In this document: positions 52,550 through 61,853 of the stretch, piece after piece
Layout: each line of letters opens with the position of its first letter
Position numbering within the stretch: position 1 is the first letter of the stretch
DNA from: an uncultured Opitutia bacterium
GTDB lineage: Bacteria; Verrucomicrobiota; Verrucomicrobiia; Opitutales; Opitutaceae
Assembly: GCA_903896015.1 (NCBI GenBank)
Contig: CAITWF010000051.1
Coordinates: 21,106 to 85,105, forward strand
Direction of reading: 5' to 3'
Length of the DNA stretch: 64,000 bases
The notes under the pieces: model-generated
Told to the model about the DNA's origin: nothing
The model's input: the letters and a program-made list of their open reading frames with translations, nothing else
The model's database searches: none
Made by a program: the position numbers and the translations under genes

Positions 52550-53596
52550 ATGCCCCGCCCGAAAAAGATTTCGCAGACGCAGCTCGCGCAGGAACTCGGC
52601 ATTTCGCAGGCCCTCGTCTCGCTTACGCTCAACGGCCGCAAGGCCGGCATCAACACCGAGACCTACGACCGCATCTGGGCGCATGCCGTCAAGCGCGGCT
52701 ACCGCCCCAAGGGCATGCATCCCGCCGCCTCGCCCGCCGCGCAGGCCCAACAGATTGGCATCGTGCTGCGCGCCCCACTGCGCCTCAACACGCCCTCGAT
52801 CTATTTCGGCCACGTGCAGCACGGCCTCCACACCACGCTCGAGGTGCGCGACGTGCGCGCCATCTTCATCGGCTCAGAGGATCAGCTTGACGCAGCGAAA
52901 TTGAAACGCGCGCTCACAAAAGGCACGGCGTTTCACGGCCTTGTACTCATCGGTGAAGTCGCGCGACCCTTCCTTGATCGGCTGCGACGCTTCAATCTTC
53001 CGATCGTTGCCGTCTCCGCGCGCTACCCCGGACTGTGCCACTCCGTGCTCGGCAACGAGCCGTCGGCGCTTGAGTCGCTCGTGCAGCACCTCATCGCGTT
53101 CGGCCACAGACGCATTGGCTGGATTGGTGGCAACATCGGGCTGGGCCGGCATGAGGCGCGGTTTCAGGCATTGCAGACCGCGCTCGCCCGCGCCGGCCTC
53201 CAACTCGATCCGCGCTACAAAATCAAGCGCCAGGAAGCGGATCGCGCCGAGGGCGTCGAGGCCGCGCACGAACTGCTCGCGCATGCGGGCCGGGCGGATT
53301 TTCCCACGGCGTTGGTCTGTTACAACACCTCGATGGCCGACGGCGCGCTCAAGACCCTGCTCCGTCAGGGCTGGCGCGTGCCCCGCGATCTAAGCCTCGC
53401 CAGCGCCGACGTGTCGCCCATCGCCACCGAGGGCACGCCGCGCATCACCGCTGCCGGCACCAATCCGGAAAAGCTCGGCGAAGCCGCCGCCCGCCTCATC
53501 GTCCAAGGCGCCACAGCCGATCAGGGTTTCACCGACTTGATGCTACCCGCACAGCTTTTCGTTGGCGACACCACCGGACCGGCAAGTAAGGCGTAG
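52550..53596 (+). CDS. LacI-family regulator of the uronate/glycan operon
   Basis: A 348-residue regulator. The helix-turn-helix SQTQLAQELGISQALVSLTL is followed by a hinge (RGYRPKGMHPAASPAAQAQQ) and a sugar-binding domain (IGIVLRAPLRLNTPSIYFG, FHGLVLIGEVAR, VVAVSARYPG-type strands, HRRIGWIGGN, ALVCYNTSMADGAL). It lies directly upstream of the symporter-led operon, with matching operator-like sequences before both genes. Confidence 0.92.
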   Translation: MPRPKKISQTQLAQELGISQALVSLTLNGRKAGINTETYDRIWAHAVKRGYRPKGMHPAASPAAQAQQIGIVLRAPLRLNTPSIYFGHVQHGLHTTLEVRDVRAIFIGSEDQLDAAKLKRALTKGTAFHGLVLIGEVARPFLDRLRRFNLPIVAVSARYPGLCHSVLGNEPSALESLVQHLIAFGHRRIGWIGGNIGLGRHEARFQALQTALARAGLQLDPRYKIKRQEADRAEGVEAAHELLAHAGRADFPTALVCYNTSMADGALKTLLRQGWRVPRDLSLASADVSPIATEGTPRITAAGTNPEKLGEAAARLIVQGATADQGFTDLMLPAQLFVGDTTGPASKA

Positions 53597-53670
53597 CCGC
53601 GGGAGAGGTGCGCCCTCCCGCTCGGTGCGCCCTCCTTTTCGTCCGCCCCTTCCGGACTTTCCGCTTGGCA

Positions 53671-53686
53671 TCTGATAATTATTAGA
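53671..53686. promoter_or_regulatory. LacI-type operator palindrome before the symporter operon
   Basis: TCTGATAATTATTAGA is a 16-bp palindrome with one mismatched pair. It shares TCTAATAATT with the sequence upstream of the LacI gene. It ends 21 bp before the symporter ATG, an ideal place to block transcription. It stands out as AT-rich in a GC-rich genome. Confidence 0.65.
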
Positions 53687-53707
53687 CTCAATTTCCCCTA
53701 CCCCGCC

Positions 53708-55462
53708 ATGACCCCCTACGACTACGCCGTGCTGGCCTTCTACTTCGGGTTCATGCTGGCCATCTCCTGGGTGTTCCGGCGGTTCGTGACCAACGTCAGC
53801 GATTATTTCCGCGGCGGCGGCAAGGCGCTCTGGTGGATGGTGGGCGGCTCGGCGTTCATGATGTCGTTTAGCGCGTGGACGCTCACCGGCGCCGCGAGCC
53901 AGGCCTACCGCAACGGCTGGCCGATCATCGCGATCTACGTCGCCAACTCGCTCGGGTTTCTGATCAACGCGCTGCACTTTGCGCCGAAATTCCGCCAGAT
54001 GCGCGTCGTCACCGGCATCGAGGCCGTGCGACTGCGTTTCTCGAAAGCCAACGAGCAGGTCTTCACGTGGCTCCAGTTGCCGCTCGGCACGCTTCAGGCC
54101 ACGCTGCATCTCAACGCCGTCTCGGTCTTCGTTGCCGCCGTGTTCGGCTTCGATCTTTCGCTGACTGTCATCGCGCTCGGTGTCGTCGTGCTCACCATCG
54201 CGCTCCTCGGCGGCAGTTGGGCCGTCATCGCCGGCGATTTCATCCAGATGCTGATCCTCATGCCGGTGTGCCTCACGGTCACCGTGCTCGCGGTCGCCCG
54301 ACTCGGCGGACTCGGCAGCTTCATCGACAAGCTTCCGGTGGGGCACCTCGATTTCGGCACGCTGTTCAGCAAGGATTTTCTCGCGCTGTGGTGCGTCGCG
54401 ATGCTGCTCAAACAGGTGATCAGCACGAACAACCTCCTCGATGCGAACCGCTACCTCAGCGTTAAGGACAGCCGGCACGCGCGATGGGCCGGTTTTCTCG
54501 GCAGCGGGCTCTACCTCCTTGGCATCGTGATCTGGTTCGTGCCGCCGATGGCCGCACGGGTGCTGTATCCCGATCTGCACGCCCAGTTTCCGCACCACGA
54601 TCATCCGGATGAGGCCGCGTTCATCGCGATCACACGCGCCGTCGCGCCCGTCGGGATGCTCGGGTTGCTCGTCAGCGGCATCTTCGCCTCGACCATGTCG
54701 GCCATGGACGCCGGGCTCAACAAAAGCGCCGGCATTTTCATCAAGAATTTCTACCAGCCCGTCATGAAGCCCGATGCGCCCGACCGCCATCTGCTCAAAG
54801 CCGGCAAGGTCATCACGCTCATTCTTGGCGCACTCATCATTCTTGCCGCACTGAAATTTAGCCAGCTGAAGCAACTCGATCTCTTCATCAAGATGCAGCG
54901 CATCAGCATCCTCATCGGCGTGCCGATCACGGTGCCGCTCGTGCTCGCACTGATCATCCGGCGTACACCGGCGTGGTCAGGCTGGAGCACCGTGCTGGTC
55001 GGTTTCGCCGGCTCGATCTTCCTCGAGGACTACGTCTCGATCGACTGGGCGGCGCGCACGTTCGCCCATGGCGCCGTGCTCGACGCCACGTCGCAGGAAT
55101 ACTGGCGGCAGGCGATCCAGCTCCTGGGCAACGTCGCGCTCGGCACCACGTGGTTTTTGTTCACGACGCTGTTTTGGAAAAAGTCCCCGCCCGCCGATCG
55201 CGAGCGCGTGGAAAGATTTCTCACCCGCCTCGACACGCCGATCGACTTCGCCGCCGAGGAAGGCGCGGGCGCCGCCAATGACGCCCGCCAGGCCGCCGCC
55301 GTTGGCTGGCTCTGCGTCGCCTATGGGTCATTTGTGATTCTGCTCGTGCTCATCCCCAATCCGCTCACCGGCCGACTCGCGTTTCTCGGCTGCGGCGGAC
55401 TCGTCGCAGGCATCGGCGCGGTGCTCGTCCGCCAAGGCCGGCGCGTTGTTCCCGCGCCATGA
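53708..55462 (+). CDS. Sodium:solute symporter (SSS family)
   Basis: A 584-residue inner-membrane carrier with about thirteen to fourteen helices. SDYFRGGGKALWWMVGGSAF, SAWTLTGAASQAYRNGWPII and SGIFASTMSAMDAGLNKSAG are the family hallmarks, the last giving the sodium-site serines. It probably imports the uronate or disaccharide released by the downstream lyases. It heads the operon, with the LacI operator candidate in front. Its stop overlaps the next start (ATGA). Confidence 0.92.
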   Translation: MTPYDYAVLAFYFGFMLAISWVFRRFVTNVSDYFRGGGKALWWMVGGSAFMMSFSAWTLTGAASQAYRNGWPIIAIYVANSLGFLINALHFAPKFRQMRVVTGIEAVRLRFSKANEQVFTWLQLPLGTLQATLHLNAVSVFVAAVFGFDLSLTVIALGVVVLTIALLGGSWAVIAGDFIQMLILMPVCLTVTVLAVARLGGLGSFIDKLPVGHLDFGTLFSKDFLALWCVAMLLKQVISTNNLLDANRYLSVKDSRHARWAGFLGSGLYLLGIVIWFVPPMAARVLYPDLHAQFPHHDHPDEAAFIAITRAVAPVGMLGLLVSGIFASTMSAMDAGLNKSAGIFIKNFYQPVMKPDAPDRHLLKAGKVITLILGALIILAALKFSQLKQLDLFIKMQRISILIGVPITVPLVLALIIRRTPAWSGWSTVLVGFAGSIFLEDYVSIDWAARTFAHGAVLDATSQEYWRQAIQLLGNVALGTTWFLFTTLFWKKSPPADRERVERFLTRLDTPIDFAAEEGAGAANDARQAAAVGWLCVAYGSFVILLVLIPNPLTGRLAFLGCGGLVAGIGAVLVRQGRRVVPAP

Positions 55463-56559
55463 ACGCGCGCGGAAAAATTCTCCGGCTCCCGCCGAACCGC
55501 GTGTGGCGCACCTATCCCGGCGGCCGCACGCTCGAGACCCTCGCCGGCGCCGCGGCGCCCGCCGATACCCATCTCGCCGAAGACTGGATCGCCTCGACTA
55601 CGCGCGCCATGAACCGCGGCCGCGAGCAGATCGCGGAGGGCGTTTCGCAGGTCTGCGTCGGCCTCGATCCGACGCCGCACGATTTCGCGCACCTGCTCGC
55701 CAGCGATCCGGACTATTTCCTCGGCACGGCGCACGTAAAAAAATTCGGCGCCTCGCCACAGCTGCTCGTGAAATTTTTGGACAGCGGCACGCGGCTTCAC
55801 TTCCAGGTTCACCCGACGCGTGAGTTCGCCCGGAAATTTCTTCAGTCGCCGAGCGGCAAAACCGAGGCCTACCACGTGCTCGCCGTGCGCGCTGGCACCC
55901 CGGGATCGGAACCGACCGGCTACATCTATGTCGGCTTCCAGCGACCACCCTCGCGGGACAAGCTGCGCCGCATGATCGAGGCTCAGGACATCGCCGCGAT
56001 CGAAGCCTGCTTCGACAAAATCGCGGTGCAGCCCGGCGATACGTTCATTATTCCCGGCAGCACGCCCCACGCGCTCGGCGCCGGGGTGTTCATGGTCGAG
56101 ATTCAGGAACCGAGCGATCTGGTCGTGCGGTTCGAATTTGAACGCGCAGGTTACGTGCTCCCCGAGTCGGCGCGCTTCATGGAGCGCGGGCTGGAGTTCT
56201 GCCTCGACGTGTTCAACTTCGCGCCGCTCACCCCGGCCGACCTCGACGCGCGCGTGCGCTGCCGTCCGCGTTTACTCAAAGATCTCGGCGCCGGCTCGTG
56301 GACGGACGAACTCATCGGCACCGCGCAAACCGATCGCTTCCGTGTGACCAAAACCCATCTCGTCGGTCCCGTGGTTAAGGATGAAACTACCTGCACCATC
56401 GCGATCGTCACGGCGGGCCGCGTGACGGTTGAAGCCGGCGGCGAAACACACCGGCTCAACCCCTTCGAAAAATTCTTTCTTCCCGCCGGGATCGGTCGCG
56501 TGACGTTAACGCCCGAGTCGCACGCCGAAATACTGGAGTGCCACCCTCCCATCGCCTGA
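55459..56559 (+). CDS. Class I phosphomannose isomerase-like protein
   Basis: A 366-residue cupin-fold protein. The zinc ligands of class I mannose-6-phosphate isomerases can be followed: Gln and His in LHFQVHPT (about residues 114-119), Glu in KTEAYHVLAV (about 135), and His in IPGSTPHALGAG (about 200). The C-terminal cupin continues to the end. It is shorter and more divergent than ManA, so the substrate may be another sugar or sugar phosphate of this pathway. It is coupled to the symporter by an ATGA overlap. Confidence 0.8.
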   Translation: MNARGKILRLPPNRVWRTYPGGRTLETLAGAAAPADTHLAEDWIASTTRAMNRGREQIAEGVSQVCVGLDPTPHDFAHLLASDPDYFLGTAHVKKFGASPQLLVKFLDSGTRLHFQVHPTREFARKFLQSPSGKTEAYHVLAVRAGTPGSEPTGYIYVGFQRPPSRDKLRRMIEAQDIAAIEACFDKIAVQPGDTFIIPGSTPHALGAGVFMVEIQEPSDLVVRFEFERAGYVLPESARFMERGLEFCLDVFNFAPLTPADLDARVRCRPRLLKDLGAGSWTDELIGTAQTDRFRVTKTHLVGPVVKDETTCTIAIVTAGRVTVEAGGETHRLNPFEKFFLPAGIGRVTLTPESHAEILECHPPIA

Positions 56560-56590
56560 CTCCGCGTCCACCCCGCCGCTCTTTTTTCCA

Positions 56591-57601
56591 ATGCCTCGTC
56601 CTGCTGCAATCCTCGCCGTCCTCACCCCGACTGAAGTCCGCGAATTCCTGCCTGAGCCGCTGCTCACGCAACTGAGAGCGCTCGCGCCCGACTTCCGCCT
56701 CGTCGATCCACTCACGCTCGGCGAGGGCGTGTTCGCCCGCGAACTTGCCACGATCGATCCCGAGGTGTTGCTCGGCTGCTGGAAAACGCCGCTCCTGCCC
56801 GCCACGCTCCCACCGCGCTTGCGCTACGTCTGCTACCTCACGGGCTCGGTGAAACGCCTCGTCACCCGCGCGCATCTCGAGGGTGGGCTCGCAGTCACCA
56901 ATTGGGGCAGCTCGATCAGCCGCACCGTCGCTGAGTGCGCGCTCTTCCATATCCTCGCGTGTCTGCGCAACACCTCGCACTGGGCTCTAGCGATGCACCA
57001 ACCCGGCGTCGCGGCGTGGAAGAACGGCCTTACCGACGCGCGCTCGCTTTTCAGTCGCTCGGTCGGCATCCACGGCTTCGGGCCCGTCGCGCGCGAACTC
57101 GTCGCACTGCTCAAGCCGTGGGGCTGCCCGATCACGGTGTTCGCGCCCGATGCCACCGCCGATCTCGCGCGGGCGCACGGCGTCGAGCGCGCCGCCTCGC
57201 TTGAGGTGCTATTCGCCGAAAATCAAATCATCGTCGAACTCGCGCCGTTGATTCCCGCGACGACTGGAATCGTCGACGAAAAAATCCTGCGCCTAATCCG
57301 CCCCGGCGGCGTGTTCGTCAACGTCGGCCGCGGCGCCGTGGTCGACGAAGCCGCCCTGCTCACAATCGCGCGGGAGAAAAAAATCGCGATCGGTCTCGAC
57401 GTTTACACCGAGGAGCCGCTGCCAGCGGCGAGTGGCTTTCGCGCGCTGCCGCACGTCAGCCTCACACCGCACATCGCCGGACCCACGATTGATCGCTACG
57501 CCGACGCCGGTGCGTTTGCCGTTAAAAACCTCCGCGCCTACACCGAGGATCGGCCGCTCGAGGCCGTCATCACGCCGGAGGTTTACGACTTTTCATCCTG
57601 A
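56591..57601 (+). CDS. D-2-hydroxyacid dehydrogenase (NAD-binding)
   Basis: A 336-residue dehydrogenase. The NAD loop is SVGIHGFGPVARELV (about residues 155-169). The catalytic Arg is in VNVGRGAVVDEAAL, Glu in DVYTEEPLP and His in LTPHIAGPTID. It probably reduces or oxidises a 2-keto acid from uronate breakdown, or a glyoxylate/hydroxypyruvate-type compound, which could link to the glycerate kinase at 49396. It sits 31 bp after the isomerase-like gene. Confidence 0.88.
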   Translation: MPRPAAILAVLTPTEVREFLPEPLLTQLRALAPDFRLVDPLTLGEGVFARELATIDPEVLLGCWKTPLLPATLPPRLRYVCYLTGSVKRLVTRAHLEGGLAVTNWGSSISRTVAECALFHILACLRNTSHWALAMHQPGVAAWKNGLTDARSLFSRSVGIHGFGPVARELVALLKPWGCPITVFAPDATADLARAHGVERAASLEVLFAENQIIVELAPLIPATTGIVDEKILRLIRPGGVFVNVGRGAVVDEAALLTIAREKKIAIGLDVYTEEPLPAASGFRALPHVSLTPHIAGPTIDRYADAGAFAVKNLRAYTEDRPLEAVITPEVYDFSS

Positions 57602-57609
57602 TTCCTCTC

Positions 57610-59493
57610 ATGCCCGCAACCTCCGCCTACCGCCACTGGCAGCTCGCCGCCAAAAAACTTCTCGAGCCGCTCGCCGCGCTCATGCGTCCCGGAGCCGCCG
57701 ATATTCCGATCAAGGGCGCCGCGAGTGATCACGACGCGCAGGCGGATCGGCTGGAAAGTTTCGCCCGTCCGCTTACGCTCGCGGCGTTTTTCCTCCAGAG
57801 CGAACCGCACCCCGACGACATCACGTTTCGCGAAAAGTTAGCGGCGTGGTTCCGCGCCGGCCTGGTCGCCGGCAGCGACCCGGCCTCGCCGCAGTATTGG
57901 GGCCCCGACGCCAATTATCACCAACACCACGTCGAGATGGGCCTGCTCTCGATCGCGTTGCAGCTCGCCGAACGGGATCTGTGGACGACGCTCACGCCCG
58001 CGCAAAAAGATCAGGTCGCGCGCTGGCTCGCCGCCTGCCGCGGCGGCGGGATCGTCAACAACAACCATCTCTTCATGTCCGTGCATATCCTCGAGTTTCT
58101 CGGGAAGCACGGCTACGCTCATCGCACCGATCGCGCGGTCATCACCGCGCACCTCAACCAACTTGAGACGATGCACCGCGGCGGCGGCTGGTTCGAAGAC
58201 GGCATCAACCAGGCCTACGATCACTACAACGCCTACGCCTTTCACTTCTACGGCCTGATGTGGGCGCGGCTCCACGGTGCGAACGATCCCGTGCGCGCGA
58301 CACGCTGGCGCGAGTGGGCGCGGCTGTTCGTCCAAGACTACCAGTATTTTTTTGCCGCGAGCGGCGAGCACAGCGCATTCGGCCGCTCGATCACGTATCG
58401 CTTCAACTGCCTCAACGTCTTCGGCCTCGCGCTCGCGGAAAATGCCACCGAGCTCGCGCCCGGCCTGCTGCGCCGGCTCTGCACGCGCAATCTCAACTTC
58501 TTTCTCTCGCGCCCGATCTTTCAGGAACAGGGATGCCTCAGCGCCGGCTTCACCGATCGCTTCGACAAAATCATCGAGACGTATTCGTGCGCGGCGTCGC
58601 CGTATTGGGCCGCGAAAGGCTTCTCGCCGCTGCTGCTGCCGCCGTCGCACGCGTTTTGGAATGACGCGGAGCAGCCGCTTCCCGCCGAAGCCCCCGGCGG
58701 CTTCGTGCGTGTGATGCGCGCGCCCGGGCTCGTCACGCGCAGCACGCCGACCGGCGACATTGAAATTCTCAACGCCGGCTCGATGGTCGGCAACACCCAG
58801 CTCCGCTATGGCGCATGGAAGTGGAGCAAGCTCAGCTACCGCACCGGCGTCCACTTCACCTACGCGTTCCCGGAGATCACAAATTTCTCCTTCGACAGCG
58901 CACTCATCGCGCAGCTCGACGACGGCCGCGTTTTTGGCCGCCACTCCACGGTCGCCGTCGAACTCGAGGCCGATCATCTCGGCTTCACGTCCAACCTCGG
59001 GTCGAAGACCGGCCAGATCAACACAAGCGCCGAGACGTTCGTGTTCTGGCGAGCGGGCTGGCTGCTCCAGGTCCACCGCATCGATCCACGCCAGCCGGTC
59101 ATGTTTCGCGTTGGCGGATTTGCGCTGCCGCTTACCGAACCGCACGCCCTGCGCTCCGATCCCGGCGCGGTGCTTTCGGCCTTCTCGTCGGATCATCAAC
59201 GCGGCACCGTGCTGCAGGCGCTGCTGGGCTTTTCTGCACAGGAGTGGGACACGCGTTTCGACGAGACCACCGAGCGGCGTCACGTCGCCGCGCCCTATCA
59301 CGTCACTCCGATTCTGAAAACTGCGCGCGTGTCCGGACCCGTCGCGCTCGCCGCGCTCGTCTGGGCCGGCACCGACCACGCCGAATCGGCGTCTTGGCAA
59401 ATCGTTTCCGGCTCCGCCGGCGCGTGGAAACTCATGCACCCGAAACTCGGTGCATGGGATATCTCCCACTGGTCGCTCCCCGCCCTCACATGA
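57610..59493 (+). CDS. DUF2264 protein, candidate glycosidase (GH154-like)
   Basis: A 627-residue protein without a clear signal peptide. DUF2264 motifs: YWGPDANYHQHHVEMGLLSI (about residues 97-116), NNNHLFMSVHILEFLG, MHRGGGWFEDGINQAYDHYN and FGRSITYRFNCLN in an alpha/alpha-barrel half. A beta-sandwich half follows from about 360 (YGAWKWSKLSYRTGVHF, GFTSNLGSKTGQIN). From memory DUF2264 corresponds to CAZy family GH154, with glucuronidase activity reported; this should be checked. It starts 9 bp after the dehydrogenase gene and its stop overlaps the lyase start (ATGA). Confidence 0.8.
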   Translation: MPATSAYRHWQLAAKKLLEPLAALMRPGAADIPIKGAASDHDAQADRLESFARPLTLAAFFLQSEPHPDDITFREKLAAWFRAGLVAGSDPASPQYWGPDANYHQHHVEMGLLSIALQLAERDLWTTLTPAQKDQVARWLAACRGGGIVNNNHLFMSVHILEFLGKHGYAHRTDRAVITAHLNQLETMHRGGGWFEDGINQAYDHYNAYAFHFYGLMWARLHGANDPVRATRWREWARLFVQDYQYFFAASGEHSAFGRSITYRFNCLNVFGLALAENATELAPGLLRRLCTRNLNFFLSRPIFQEQGCLSAGFTDRFDKIIETYSCAASPYWAAKGFSPLLLPPSHAFWNDAEQPLPAEAPGGFVRVMRAPGLVTRSTPTGDIEILNAGSMVGNTQLRYGAWKWSKLSYRTGVHFTYAFPEITNFSFDSALIAQLDDGRVFGRHSTVAVELEADHLGFTSNLGSKTGQINTSAETFVFWRAGWLLQVHRIDPRQPVMFRVGGFALPLTEPHALRSDPGAVLSAFSSDHQRGTVLQALLGFSAQEWDTRFDETTERRHVAAPYHVTPILKTARVSGPVALAALVWAGTDHAESASWQIVSGSAGAWKLMHPKLGAWDISHWSLPALT

Positions 59494-61706
59494 AACCCGC
59501 CTCCCTCATTTTTCTTCCGCTCGTGGTTTCGCTCTCGGCCCTTGCCCGCGACAAAGCACCGGCGGGCCTCTACGAATCCTACACCGGCTTCGCGATCGCC
59601 GCTGAGCCCGTGCTGCCGGCGAAGGAGACGCACCCGTCGCTGTGGTTCTCCGCCGCCGAAATCCCCGCGCTCAAGGCTCGGCTCACCGCCGACGACTTCG
59701 GTCGCACCCGCTGGTCCGCGATCCAAAAACTCGCCAATCTTTCCGCCCCGCTCCCGCCCGCGCCTGTCGCTACCGGCCCGGGCGACAAGAACGAGGCGAT
59801 CCACAAATACTATGGTGCGCTGTCGATGGCCGCGCGCGCCCACGCGCTCGTCGCGCTGCTCGCCAGCGACGAAGCCACTCGCGCCGCCCATCGCGCGCGG
59901 ACGATCGAACTACTCCTGCGCGCCTACGACGGCCCAATCTTCCAGCTCGATTCCAGGACGCAGGGCAGCGCCGTCGACGAAATCTACCGCGGCTCGTGGC
60001 TGCAAAATTACGCCGCCGCCTATGACTGCATTCAGCCCTCGCTCGACCGCGCGACCGACGAGAAAATTCGCGCGCGCCTCGCGCTGGAGGCCGAGTGTGT
60101 TTACGAAAATCTCTACGCGTGGACCCCCGACAGTCCGCACAATCACCTTTCGAAACCCGCGTGGGGCCTCGGCTCGATCGCGCTCGCGCTACCCTCTCAT
60201 TCGCACGCGAAGCTCTGGCTGGGTCGCGCGATCGAGGCGGCGAACAAAAACACGCGCTACTTTTTCAGCGGTGACGGAATCTACCGTGAGGGCAGCCACT
60301 ATCTGATGTTTTCACTCACGAACTTTCTGCCGTTCCTCTATCACTACCGCAACGTCAGCGGCGTGGACGCGTTTCCCGCGTTTCAGCCCGTATTCGAAGA
60401 CATGATCGAGGCGCGCAACAGCCACGGCTGGCTGCCGAACATCGAGGACTCTTACATCCGCCCGACTCCCACGCACCTCGCCGCCGCCGCCTATCGGAAC
60501 GCGCACACGCGCCTGCACTCCTCCGCGCCGCTTGCCGAACTGCTGGCGTGGAGCTACGCGACGTGTGACCTCGCGCCCTTCGAAAAGGCGCGGGCCGATG
60601 ACGGCTTCAACTACACCGGCGCGAGCCTCGACTACCCGCTTGAGATCGAGGAACTGCTCACGCACGACGCCTCGATCCGCGCCACCGCGCCCGACCTCAC
60701 GCCGAACATTATTCTCGCCGGTGGCCAATCGTATTTCCGCGACAGCTGGACGAATCGCGGAGCGGGCCAGCGCTACCTGCTCTTTCACGGCGTCGCCGTG
60801 GCCGACAACCACAACCACGACGATCAGTTGAGTTTCCTGCTCGAAGCCGAGGGCCAGATGATGTGCTCCGACTCCGGCTACTCGCGCGGCACCTACACCG
60901 GCGAGGAGCGCACGAAATGGTATAACACCGCGCCCGCGCACAACACGCTCACCTTCGACGGCAAACCCGCCGTCGACTCCGCGCCCAATGCCACCCCGCC
61001 CTCGCTCTTCCGCGTTGATCAACCCGGTCTCGTCGGTGAGGAGAAGGAGGCGTTCTTCGGCAAGGACGGAAAAGCCGCCGCGTGGCGCCGCGCGATCTTT
61101 TGGATCGCGGGCGACTACTACGTCGTCGCCGATCGCGTGAACGCCAAGCAGTCCGGCAAGATCGCCGGCTACCTGCACGCCGGCCGCGGCACGCTCGCCA
61201 CGGATGGCGGGCAACGCACCTGGACTTATTCCGCCGATCGCTATGGCTCCGCTGCGCAACTTCACACGTGGATCGCCGCGCCGGGCGCGACGCTCGCGGA
61301 GAAGAAAGGCGAGCTCACCTACATCAAAGGCGATTACGCCGAGTTTCCCTACGTGGGGCTCGACGCGACCGGCGCCGACGCCGCGTGGCTCACACTCCTC
61401 AAACCAGCCCCCGCCGGCAGCGCGGGGTCCGCGTTCACTGCCACCGATCGCAGCACGGCGACCTTTTCCGCGCTCCTCGTTAGCGCGGCCGATCACCGCA
61501 GTTTCATGGTCGCGCAAGGCAAACCCGGCACGCACGTGAAACTCGATGACGTCGAGACCGACGCCGCCTTCGCGCTCGTGCGCCGCGACCTTGCCGGTCA
61601 CGTGCTCACGTTCGCCGTGCTCGACGGCACGTCGCTCTCCGTCGCTGGCAAAGAAATCTGGCGCGCGGAAAAAGTCACTAACGCCGCCCGCGTGCTCGCC
61701 CCATGA
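59490..61706 (+). CDS. Secreted heparinase II/III-like polysaccharide lyase
   Basis: A 738-residue protein with signal peptide MKPASLIFLPLVVSLSALAR. The N-terminal alpha/alpha toroid includes HPSLWFSAAEIPALKARL, EIYRGSWLQNYAAAYDCI and TPDSPHNHLSKPAWGLGSIA. The C-terminal heparinase II/III beta-sandwich (from about residue 400) includes AVADNHNHDDQLSFLLEAEG, CSDSGYSRGTY and YNTAPAHNTLTFDG, with His and Tyr candidates for catalysis. It probably beta-eliminates a uronate-containing polysaccharide in the periplasm. The start at 59490 is set by the signal peptide and the ATGA overlap; longer in-frame forms run inside the upstream gene. Confidence 0.87.
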   Translation: MKPASLIFLPLVVSLSALARDKAPAGLYESYTGFAIAAEPVLPAKETHPSLWFSAAEIPALKARLTADDFGRTRWSAIQKLANLSAPLPPAPVATGPGDKNEAIHKYYGALSMAARAHALVALLASDEATRAAHRARTIELLLRAYDGPIFQLDSRTQGSAVDEIYRGSWLQNYAAAYDCIQPSLDRATDEKIRARLALEAECVYENLYAWTPDSPHNHLSKPAWGLGSIALALPSHSHAKLWLGRAIEAANKNTRYFFSGDGIYREGSHYLMFSLTNFLPFLYHYRNVSGVDAFPAFQPVFEDMIEARNSHGWLPNIEDSYIRPTPTHLAAAAYRNAHTRLHSSAPLAELLAWSYATCDLAPFEKARADDGFNYTGASLDYPLEIEELLTHDASIRATAPDLTPNIILAGGQSYFRDSWTNRGAGQRYLLFHGVAVADNHNHDDQLSFLLEAEGQMMCSDSGYSRGTYTGEERTKWYNTAPAHNTLTFDGKPAVDSAPNATPPSLFRVDQPGLVGEEKEAFFGKDGKAAAWRRAIFWIAGDYYVVADRVNAKQSGKIAGYLHAGRGTLATDGGQRTWTYSADRYGSAAQLHTWIAAPGATLAEKKGELTYIKGDYAEFPYVGLDATGADAAWLTLLKPAPAGSAGSAFTATDRSTATFSALLVSAADHRSFMVAQGKPGTHVKLDDVETDAAFALVRRDLAGHVLTFAVLDGTSLSVAGKEIWRAEKVTNAARVLAP

Positions 61707-61853
61707 AGTCCCGGCCCCGCGCGCTCACGGCCCGGCTGCTGCTGATTATATTTTAGCGCTTGGCGCGGAAAAGCCCGTCGCGCTTCCCGCGCGAACGACG
61801 CGCACAGCCATCGCGCCCGCAACCACTGCCCACCCCGCCGCGTCTTCCGCGCC
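61703..61853 (+). other. Spacer with a short signal-peptide-like frame, possible gene remnant
   Basis: An ATG at 61703 overlaps the lyase stop and opens a 17-residue frame (MKSRPRALTARLLLIIF, stop 61754-61756) that looks like the start of a signal peptide. In another frame the DNA continues with LALGAEKPVALPARTT to near 61855. This could be a decayed or frameshifted start of a lost secreted-protein gene, or coincidence in GC-rich DNA. No terminator was seen. Confidence 0.25.

Noticed and set aside
50095..52656. 853-residue open frame on the minus strand
   Set aside because: Antisense to glycerate kinase, the DUF2062-like pseudogene and the DUF1343 gene; low-complexity Arg/Glu/Asp composition and no motif.
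57838..59469. 543-residue open frame on the minus strand
   Set aside because: Antisense to the DUF2264 gene; composition typical of a shadow.
58815..59489. N-terminal extension of the heparinase-like frame
   Set aside because: Lies wholly inside the DUF2264 gene and is Arg/Ala-rich; a proper signal peptide starts at 59490.
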